From contig JAFDFV010000152.1 of the NCBI GenBank assembly GCA_019309665.1, positions 1-5,113 on the forward strand: a stretch of 5,113 nt of DNA, written 5' to 3'. The translations under genes were made by a program, and so were the position numbers. This DNA comes from Deltaproteobacteria bacterium (lineage in GTDB: Bacteria; Desulfobacterota; Desulfobacteria; Desulfobacterales; ETH-SRB1). Shown here in pieces: positions 1 through 4,452 of the stretch. Below the pieces are notes generated by a model. That model worked only from the letters and a program-made list of their open reading frames with translations, was not told the DNA's origin and ran no database searches. The stretch's first letter is position 1. The number at the start of each line of letters is the position of its first letter.

Positions 1-483
1 CCAAGGGAAAAAGAAATATTTGATGCAAGGGAGAAACTTGTGGTTCCGTATAGAGCTGAAAACAATACATTTGCATATGATAACAACCAAGGTTTCAATG
101 ATGGCGGGGGAAGCTACACTATCGCAATAAAAGAAGGGGAAATCACAACTATTAAGTATTTACTAGGAATTTTAAATTCAAAGTTAATGGACTGGTTTTA
201 CAGATTCATTGGTAAGCCAAAAGGAAAAATTAGAGAATATTTTAACAGACCACTTTCTCTAATACCAATAAAAAAGATTTCACTAACTCAACAGCAACCA
301 TTTGTCGCATTCGTTGACAAAATCCTTTCTATCACTAAATCTGGCGATTATCTTCAGGATAAATTCAAACAAGCCAAAGTAAAAGCCATTGAAGCCGAAA
401 TCGACCAGCTTGTTTGCAAACTCTACGACCTCACCCCGGAAGAAATCAAAATCGTGGAAGGCAAAGATGACAACGCTGATTGA
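1..483 (+). CDS. Type IIG restriction-modification enzyme, C-terminal end (5' partial)
   Basis: The frame is open from base 1, so the gene starts outside the window; 160 residues are visible. The peptide looks like the C-terminal target-recognition part of TaqI/Eco57I-like enzymes, which combine an adenine-N6 methyltransferase with a nuclease in one chain and recognise DNA through this region. Visible landmarks: a strand-rich stretch with VPYRAENNTFAYD and NDGGGSYTIAI (about residues 15-40), the typical LLGILNSKLMDWFYRF helix (about 54-69) followed by KGKIREYFNRPLSLIPI, and a closing helix with EAEIDQLVCKLYDLTPEEIK (about 131-151), which is characteristic of the C-terminus of these enzymes. 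The methyltransferase NPPY motif and any nuclease motif would lie upstream and cannot be checked. The TGA stop overlaps the ATG of a decayed PIN-like gene by 17 bases, implying a former operon. An internal GTG at 40 is not the real start. Whether the upstream part is intact is unknown. Confidence 0.85.
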   Translation, partial: PREKEIFDAREKLVVPYRAENNTFAYDNNQGFNDGGGSYTIAIKEGEITTIKYLLGILNSKLMDWFYRFIGKPKGKIREYFNRPLSLIPIKKISLTQQQPFVAFVDKILSITKSGDYLQDKFKQAKVKAIEAEIDQLVCKLYDLTPEEIKIVEGKDDNAD

Positions 484-628
484 GCAGATAAAAACCCAGG
501 ACAGTTATGCTCAGTTCAACTTAATTCCGGGAAGGATGTTTTTAGACACAAATGCTCTGCAATAACTTTAGGCTTTTGGCGAATACATATTTGAGCATTA
601 CCGTGAAAACGAAGAATTTTTTCAGACA
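467..628 (+). pseudogene. PIN-like domain protein remnant, in-frame stops
   Basis: The ATG at 467 overlaps the end of the R-M gene and opens a frame of 32 codons (MTTLIEQIK... to FLDTNALQ) ended by TAA at 563. The same frame has a second stop, TAG, at 569, and then continues for 19 residues that read as ordinary protein (AFGEYIFEHYRENEEFFQT) before TGA at 629. No frameshift is needed to join the parts. The FLDTN motif near residues 25-29 is the first acidic motif of PIN-domain nucleases, where the Asp binds metal. PIN-like proteins next to restriction genes are common, but the specific family here is recalled, not searched. TAA and TAG are each one C-to-T change from a glutamine codon, and TAA could also come from a tyrosine codon. 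Beyond 629 the frame holds more stops; a lysine-rich piece (KAEIKKGT) may be residual coding sequence. The later catalytic acids are absent, so no active product is expected. Confidence 0.6.
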
Positions 629-715
629 TGAAAAGCTGAAATCAAAAAGGGCACCCGGCGTACTATCGGATAGACTCAAGGAGTTTTCTGAGCAGAGGGA
701 GCGGATGAACCGTGA

Positions 716-746
716 TTGTCCGCAACCTCCAAAGTAGACATATAGG
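716..746 (+). promoter_or_regulatory. Weak candidate sigma70-type promoter for the OLD gene
   Basis: TTGTCC at 716-721 matches four of six bases of the -35 consensus. A TA-rich CATATAGG stretch follows at 739-746 with about 17-19 bases spacing. It lies about 65 bases upstream of the ATG at 809, after the decayed PIN-like gene, where an independent promoter would be useful. The match is poor and chance is a real alternative. Confidence 0.2.
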
Positions 747-808
747 AAAGCTAAGAAAGAATTTTTTTCACTCATCTTTTATCCAGACCCAAACCGGAGG
801 GCCAAGTC

Positions 809-2776
809 ATGAAGCTCAAAAGTGTTCACATTAAAAATTATCGTTCCTGTAAAGACGTGCCTATCAAGATCGGTTCAATGCAGGCCATTGTTGGGGCCAA
901 CAACGCCGGCAAATCATCAATAATCAGAGCGTTAGATTTCCTATTCAATCCCTCCACCACCAAAGTTGACAAAGAGACATTTTGGAATTGCGATGTTGAA
1001 CTGCAGATATGGGTTGAGGCTCTTTTCGACGGATTGTCTGACGATGAAAAAGAGAACGAAAAATTAAAGCCCTTCCTTAGGCCGGACGACACTTTCCATA
1101 TTGCACGATCAGCCACTTGGAAAATTGAGGAGCCAGGAGAAGAAGGTGCTCTCCCTGACGATGGCAAGCCCGTCATTAGCCAGCATTTCTGCAAGCCGAT
1201 GCCTAAATATGATTGGCTCCAGGACGGTAAAATAAACGGAAAAAATATTGATGAGTGGTGGAAAGACAAAGACAACTTGAAGGTCGGGGATGCTAACTTT
1301 CTTGATTATGTCGGAGCGGCAAAACCCAAAGTGGTGGCTTGGAAAGAAAAGGCAAAGGGATTCATTGAGAACCATCTTTCATCTGACGATTTCATAGATG
1401 TCTGGAATGATAACCCTCAGGGCTATGCTGGTGTCCTGAAAGGGACTTTGCCTCATTTCATTTTTGTGCCAGCGGTAAGAGACATCACTGATGAAGCCAA
1501 GGTCACAAAGACCAATCCTTTCGGCAAGCTCCTCTATGCAGTTTTGGAGAGTGTTACTGCTCAGCAAAAGGCCGAGCTGGAAACCACGTTAGAGGGTATT
1601 CAGAAGCGGCTTAACCGAATTGGTGGTGCTGACCGATTGGAAAGCATTGTGGAGACAGAAAGGAAGCTGAACGAGGTCTTGAAGGAGTACATGGCCTGTG
1701 ATCTTGAGATTGAGTTTCAGGCCCCTTCAGTCGAGACGCTTCTAACCACGCCTCATCTGTTTGCGGATGATGGTTTCCGGAACATGGTTTCGAATAAAGG
1801 GCATGGACTTCAGCGGGCTATTATTTTTTCAATCTTGCGTTGTTATTCCGAGCTTGTGACCGGCGCAGGCGATGAGAAAAAGAAGCCTATGATTTTTGCC
1901 GTTGAGGAACCTGAATTATATATGCATCCACAGGCTCAACGAAACATTCGAAGGGTCTTCAGGGGGATAGCTGACCATGGCGACCAAGTGATGTTTTCCA
2001 CTCATTCTTCGTTGCTTTTGGATGTTGCTTATTTTGATGAGGTCATACGTGTCGAGTCGGTCCAAGAAAAAATTGATCAAAAAAACACGGTCAGGAGCGT
2101 GGTTTGGCAATTGCCTATGGAGGCTATGATCAAAAATCTGAAGGCCAGACATGGTATAGACGCTACGGATGATTCTATGCGGGAATTGTATTCTCATGCC
2201 TACCATCCTAACCGGAGCGAAGGTTTTTTTGCGAAAAGCATCATTCTTGTTGAAGGGGCGACGGAGCAGTACGCTTTGCCTATCTATGCTGAAACGGCTG
2301 GCCACTCATTAGACTCTTTGAATATAAGCGTGGTCGATTCCGGAGGAAAAGGAACTATGGACAGGCTCTACCGGATCTTCAATGAGTTGGGCATACCGTG
2401 CTTCATGCTTTTCGATTATGACAAAGGCAATGATACTAAGAATATTGTGGACAAATCGAAGGAACTGCTTGAACTGCTGGGCGAAGATACCGATCCTCCA
2501 GATAAAATATCAATTGGTGTTAACGTGGCTTGTTTTCCGAATAAATGGGAAACGGATCTTGCAGCCGAAATACCGGATGTTGAGAAATTGACAGCTAACG
2601 CAAGAAAGGCAATGGGGCTGCATAGTGATTCTGGGAAGCCTTTAATTGCGAGGTACATCGCCAAGAAGCTTACATCCCAGGAACCGCCAATAATCCCTGA
2701 TTCGATCCGTTCTATTCTTGAGAAAGCGGTTGTTGTGAAATGGAAAAAATGCTGTTTGTGTGAACTTCCGCAATAA
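809..2776 (+). CDS. OLD-family ATP-dependent endonuclease (ABC ATPase plus Toprim)
   Basis: A 655-residue protein of the OLD (overcoming lysogenization defect) family: cytoplasmic nucleases in which an ABC-type ATPase is fused to a metal-dependent Toprim nuclease, several of them anti-phage factors. The start at 809 is fixed by GGAGG at 796-800, eight bases upstream. Seen in order: LKSVHIKNYRSCKD (residues 3-16), Walker A GANNAGKS (29-36), an unusually long linker (about 95-210) inside the ATPase, a predicted helical coiled stretch (about 245-300), the signature-like KGHGLQRA (330-337), Walker B region FAVEEPELYMHP (363-374), H-loop STHS (397-400), then Toprim: LVEGATE with E482 and E486, DSGGKG (510-515) and FDYDKGND with D536 and D538. 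All key ATPase and Toprim residues are present, so the protein looks functional. No UvrD-like helicase (the GajB partner of Gabija) is nearby, so it is either a stand-alone OLD or one that lost its partner. The Toprim fusion argues against AriA of PARIS. Confidence 0.93.
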   Translation: MKLKSVHIKNYRSCKDVPIKIGSMQAIVGANNAGKSSIIRALDFLFNPSTTKVDKETFWNCDVELQIWVEALFDGLSDDEKENEKLKPFLRPDDTFHIARSATWKIEEPGEEGALPDDGKPVISQHFCKPMPKYDWLQDGKINGKNIDEWWKDKDNLKVGDANFLDYVGAAKPKVVAWKEKAKGFIENHLSSDDFIDVWNDNPQGYAGVLKGTLPHFIFVPAVRDITDEAKVTKTNPFGKLLYAVLESVTAQQKAELETTLEGIQKRLNRIGGADRLESIVETERKLNEVLKEYMACDLEIEFQAPSVETLLTTPHLFADDGFRNMVSNKGHGLQRAIIFSILRCYSELVTGAGDEKKKPMIFAVEEPELYMHPQAQRNIRRVFRGIADHGDQVMFSTHSSLLLDVAYFDEVIRVESVQEKIDQKNTVRSVVWQLPMEAMIKNLKARHGIDATDDSMRELYSHAYHPNRSEGFFAKSIILVEGATEQYALPIYAETAGHSLDSLNISVVDSGGKGTMDRLYRIFNELGIPCFMLFDYDKGNDTKNIVDKSKELLELLGEDTDPPDKISIGVNVACFPNKWETDLAAEIPDVEKLTANARKAMGLHSDSGKPLIARYIAKKLTSQEPPIIPDSIRSILEKAVVVKWKKCCLCELPQ

Positions 2777-2792
2777 GGACAAGAATAGGCAT

Positions 2793-2894
2793 ATGGCAGA
2801 GAAACATACCCGTAGAGATACAAAGGTAGAATCCGAAGGTGCTGAGTTTCTTGTGCTTGGCCGTTTGCTCATGGGTTATGTGTTTATTAACTAA
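2793..2894 (+). pseudogene. Truncated 5' stub of a PDDEXK-like / group I intron endonuclease-like gene
   Basis: A 33-codon frame starting 16 bases after the OLD stop; AAGGA at 2775-2779 overlaps that stop and lies rather far (13 bases) from the ATG. The first 26 residues (MAEKHTRRDTKVESEGAEFL... to GRLL) resemble the conserved N-terminus of a family of small PDDEXK-type endonuclease-like proteins, in which this helix precedes a GYD...QVKSR nuclease core. That resemblance is from memory. Here the peptide ends in MGYVFIN and a TAA, with no core and no catalytic residues, so most of the gene appears deleted. The stop lies 12 bases before the next ATG, so the three reading frames downstream of 809 look like one transcription unit. 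It could instead be a genuine 33-residue peptide, which I think less likely. Confidence 0.5.
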
Positions 2895-2906
2895 AGGATG
2901 ATAGCA

Positions 2907-3038
2907 ATGCAAAAACTTGGATGGGACAACTCAGGTACGATAAGTTCAAAGAATTATACTTGTGGGTACTGCGGAACTTCCATAGCATCTCAAAAAGGAT
3001 GGAATGCTAACGGGAATCAGATTCAAGTCTGCTTTTGA
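2907..3038 (+). pseudogene. Truncated zinc-ribbon protein (CxxC N-terminal stub)
   Basis: A 43-codon frame with a good ribosome binding site (AAGGA at 2894-2898, eight bases before the ATG). The peptide MQKLGWDNSGTISSKNYTCG continues with YCGTSIASQKGW and ends at ...QIQVCF. C19 and C22 form a CxxC knuckle and C42 would be the first cysteine of the second knuckle. The pattern resembles the N-terminal zinc ribbon found in front of DUF4145-like domains in defence-associated proteins, a family guess made without a search. The fourth cysteine and everything after it are missing: the sequence runs directly into the group II intron fragment on the other strand, and the TGA at 3036 is probably supplied by that junction. 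A functional zinc site is therefore not expected. Confidence 0.55.
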
Positions 3039-3153
3039 CTCTTGAAAGACTGAGCCAATGGTTATGCCCCCTTTCTCCAGATAAAGAGGTGAGCTTTTGC
3101 TACACAACCGCAGCATTTACTATATCTCCTGAACCCTGTGCTTCGTTATGTTG

Positions 3154-3183
3154 CCTGCCTGTGCGTACCCGCACGCAGACAGG
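3154..3183. repeat. GC-rich palindromic hairpin inside the intron fragment
   Basis: A 30-base imperfect palindrome with arms of CCTGCCTGTGCGT type and no real loop; most positions pair, with a few mismatches and wobbles. In remembered IIC introns the flanking core motifs (GTGAGTTAGC on one side, ACATAACGAAGC on the other, minus strand) are nearly contiguous, so this hairpin looks like an extra piece inserted between them, possibly a small REP-like palindromic repeat. It could also be a natural extension of a domain I stem. Confidence 0.5.
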
Positions 3184-3305
3184 TGCTAACTCACCCGGAA
3201 ACTTGGTCTTGTATGCTGTTTCTGTTCGTCGGCTTATAGCTTTGCACTCCGGCTTTGTTCAAACGGTCTCTCACGATTCCGCCCTTGCCTTCGGCTAATA
3301 CTTTT

Positions 3306-3335
3306 GTTAATGTGTTCAACACACAACACATTAAC
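3306..3335. repeat. Perfect 11-bp inverted repeat, stem of intron domain I
   Basis: GTTAATGTGTT at 3306-3316 pairs exactly with AACACATTAAC at 3325-3335 around an 8-base loop. It lies between the GTGAAAGTCCC motif and the GCCGAAGGCAAGGG motif of the intron RNA, where a domain I stem-loop of group II introns is expected. The perfect pairing suggests it was under RNA-structure selection until recently. Confidence 0.7.
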
Positions 3336-3394
3336 AGGGTTCACGTATAGGGGGACTTTCACCCCATAAATTCACGTCTATGCCGGGCGTACAC

Positions 3395-3445
3395 AAGACG
3401 CTCCAGCGGACTCCGTAAACATTGCCGCTGAGCTTTTCGCTTTTT
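3395..3445 (+). other. Degraded integron attC-like site interrupted by the intron
   Basis: GCTCCAGCGG (3400-3409) pairs with CCGCTGAGC (3425-3433) except for one extra C in the left arm. This reproduces the bulged L''/L' stem with an extrahelical base that integron integrases read on the folded bottom strand. The left flank reads AAGAC directly at the intron end, as expected if the AAC of an RYYYAAC box was split by the intron. The right flank CGCTTTTT replaces the expected GTTRRRY box, so the R' box is eroded. An open frame starts at 3452, the usual distance for the next gene cassette. No integrase gene and no second attC are visible, so this remains a structural call; a terminator-like hairpin is the alternative target type of IIC introns. 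Confidence 0.45.
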
Positions 3446-3451
3446 AACAAA

Positions 3452-3656
3452 ATGGGAACATCTAAATACAATCTTGAGCAATTGGGCTGGTTTAATTTCG
3501 AGCAACTTGTCCGCACCCTTTTGCGGCAAGTAATCGGCAATGGCATTTCTACATTCAGCGGTTCTGTTGATCAGGGACGAGACGCAACATTTCGAGGCGA
3601 AGCCAGTTCTGAAGTGGACCCCAAGTCAAGGACAATTTTTTCCTAAATTAAGGTGT
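3452..3656 (+). pseudogene. Mrr-like restriction endonuclease gene, 5' remnant with frameshift
   Basis: From ATG 3452 the peptide reads MGTSKYNLEQLGWFNFEQLV, then RTLLRQVIGNGISTFSG and VDQGRDATFRGEA. This resembles the N-terminus of Mrr-cat-like restriction nucleases, in which a helical start leads to the GRDA motif whose Asp is the first catalytic residue. In intact relatives a segment like GQFIFQVK follows and provides the second motif. Here the first frame runs to EVDPKSRTIFS and stops at 3646, while a neighbouring frame (+2) shows SQGQFFPK at about 3622-3645. This indicates a frameshift near 3622 and further decay within the expected QVK motif, with nothing recognisable beyond about 3656. 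No clear ribosome binding site precedes the ATG; a TTG at 3422 would lie inside the attC hairpin and is unlikely as the start. Its place right after the attC-like site suggests a former gene cassette. Confidence 0.6.
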
Positions 3657-3826
3657 GCTTCTTTTTGTCTTTTAGCTATTAAATGTCAATTACTTTGTCC
3701 GGTTTTCCCTTGTCATTTTTTCTAAGTTCTTCCCTCCTATTTTCTTCCTGTTTTCAAGATGATCGACAATTAGATTTATTCGGTTAGCCAGCATAAATTA
3801 CTGCTGCCGAGAATGATCGAATAGTG
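3657..3826. other. Intergenic stretch, no gene seen
   Basis: Pyrimidine-rich on the plus strand (several T-runs and TTCTTCC-like blocks) with stops in all frames at short range. I see no RNA gene, promoter of good quality or protein homology. It probably contains further eroded remains of the endonuclease gene upstream. Confidence 0.5.
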
Positions 3827-3885
3827 TCATAAAAAGTCGTCATTTTACGATGGCGAAGCCTCAGTAAAATGACAACTTTTTATGA
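3827..3885. repeat. 22-bp near-perfect inverted repeat (MITE-like or regulatory hairpin)
   Basis: TCATAAAAAGTCGTCATTTTAC at 3827-3848 is the reverse complement of 3864-3885 in 21 of 22 positions, around a 15-base loop that itself holds GGCGAAGCC. A further G:C pair (3826/3886) extends the stem. The arms are AT-rich and no T-run follows the hairpin on either side, so it is a poor intrinsic terminator. A miniature palindromic element or the fused ends of a transposon are more likely. Confidence 0.7.
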
Positions 3886-3969
3886 CCCAGCAAGCGATAG
3901 CGCGGTAGGTAACGCCTTAACTGATATTCTATTGATGAGCACTTAAATTTTTGATAATTATGGCTAATT

Positions 3970-4167
3970 TTAACTACCGATTTCGTAGTCATCCGGCAAA
4001 TTTAAAAAATCTTTTTTCGCCAATTGATACTCAATCAAATACCCAATTTCTCCTTTGCTTTTGAGCTGTGAAATCATCCACTGCGGCAATCGAATAGTCA
4101 CAAGCTCGCGTTTCAAATGATCCGGTTTCTTTTTTCGGCCAGCTCCATCACGTCTTCCGCCTCGCAT
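3970..4167 (-). CDS. Small ribbon-helix-helix-like DNA-binding protein
   Basis: A 65-residue basic protein starting at the ATG 4165-4167, preceded by AGAGGT (4171-4176) four bases or so upstream, a close but usable ribosome binding site. The N-terminus MRGGRRDGAGRKKKPDHLKR (1-20) is the glycine/arginine-rich GGRRxGAGRK tail often seen on small DNA-binding proteins of mobile regions. Residues 21-27 (ELVTIRL) form a plausible strand, 28-37 a first helix, and 40-52 (EIGYLIEYQLAKK) a second helix, which is the strand-helix-helix order of the RHH fold used by many antitoxins and small repressors. No toxin-like partner frame is visible on either side. Two imperfect direct repeats lie directly upstream and would suit autoregulation. 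Function is inferred; it may be an orphan antitoxin or an accessory protein of a mobile element. Confidence 0.65.
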   Translation of the reverse strand: MRGGRRDGAGRKKKPDHLKRELVTIRLPQWMISQLKSKGEIGYLIEYQLAKKDFLNLPDDYEIGS

Positions 4168-4171
4168 TTTA

Positions 4172-4274
4172 CCTCTAAAATAGACAAATTGTTTGATTAC
4201 CGTGTAACGTTATTCAAATTAACATGGTTAAAATGTATCAATTTGCTTGATTTCCGTATAACAATATTCAAAAA
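4172..4274. repeat. Two imperfect direct repeats of about 48 bp upstream of the RHH gene
   Basis: On the minus strand, GAATATTGTTATACGGAAAT in the distal copy (4226-4274) corresponds to GAATAACGTTACACGGTAAT in the proximal copy (4172-4220), and the likeness continues through CAAGCAAATTG versus CAAACAATTTG and ATTTTA. Roughly three quarters of positions agree, with one indel, and the copies are about 54 bases apart. The proximal copy runs up to the ribosome binding site, so a protein bound there would cover the promoter region. They may be operator sites or units of a dispersed repeat. Confidence 0.6.
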
Positions 4275-4368
4275 CAACGTTACTATATTCCCGGACCAGC
4301 GGGACATTTGAACAAATCAAAACCGGCGTATCTACAAGTTGGGGAAGTGCAGCTGAATAACTCCGGTC

Positions 4369-4433
4369 TTTTTGCCACGAATTTCCATTAATTTGCCGCC
4401 GTTTTTTTGTGTAATTCGTGATAGTTGCAAAAA
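4369..4433. repeat. Interrupted inverted repeat downstream of the transposase
   Basis: TTTTTGCCACGAATT (4369-4383) is mirrored by AATTCGTG (4413-4420) and GCAAAAA (4427-4433), with a 6-base insertion (ATAGTT) between the two right-hand blocks. The pair encloses 29 bases and begins 20 bases past the transposase stop. It may act as a weak terminator hairpin of the transposase or belong to a common AATTCGTG-type dispersed repeat. It does not have the TG...CA form of an IS3 end, so I do not call it the insertion-sequence terminus. Confidence 0.4.
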
Positions 4434-4452
4434 TCTATGAGTATTATATTAT

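Larger units (their letters stand above)
3033..3394 (-). mobile_element. Group IIC intron fragment, 5' part of the ribozyme
   Basis: Read on the minus strand, the element begins at 3394 with GTGTACGCCCGGCAT, followed by GGGGTGAAAGTCCCC (3351-3365), a stem built from an 11-bp perfect inverted repeat (3306-3335), GCCGAAGGCAAGGGCGG, CGTGAGAGACCGTTTGAAC, GACGAACAGAAACAGCATAC, GGGTGAGTTAGC, and near the end ATCTGGAGAAAGGG and GAGTCAAAAGCAGAC. This order matches the domain I to pre-ORF layout of bacterial group IIC introns as I remember it. No reverse transcriptase and no domain V hairpin follow, because the element stops near 3033 where it meets the zinc-ribbon stub. It is therefore a dead 5' remnant of about 360 bases. 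The 3' limit is uncertain by some ten bases. Plus-strand and minus-strand open frames here are not considered coding. Confidence 0.75.

Noticed and set aside
563..571. Recoding of TAA and TAG as glutamine
   Set aside because: The frame has further stops (TGA at 629 and more beyond), and the OLD gene terminates at TAA as a normal stop. Decay explains the pattern better than an alternative code.
552..737. 61-codon frame in the region after the R-M gene
   Set aside because: It overlaps the PIN-like frame in another phase, has no ribosome binding site, and its peptide (ending NRDCPQPPK) is not recognised. Its start lies inside the FLDTN codons of the better-supported frame.
2416..2912. Overlapping minus-strand frames opposite the OLD 3' end and the stubs
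   Set aside because: They are antisense to well-supported coding sequence, lack ribosome binding sites and show no family features.
3035..3298. 87-codon plus-strand frame over the intron fragment
   Set aside because: It is the antisense of conserved intron RNA motifs; the peptide is low in complexity and has no recognisable family.
4117..4311. 64-codon plus-strand frame with internal repeat (LFDYRVTLFK / LLDFRITIFK)
   Set aside because: The peptide repeat simply reflects the direct DNA repeats upstream of the RHH gene, and the frame runs antisense to that gene's start.
4286..4345. Possible IS3 right end around the CCCGGACCAGCGGGA hairpin and TGAACAAATC
   Set aside because: The distance from the transposase stop (over 100 bases) is long for IS3 elements, and the matching left inverted repeat is outside the window, so no terminus can be assigned.
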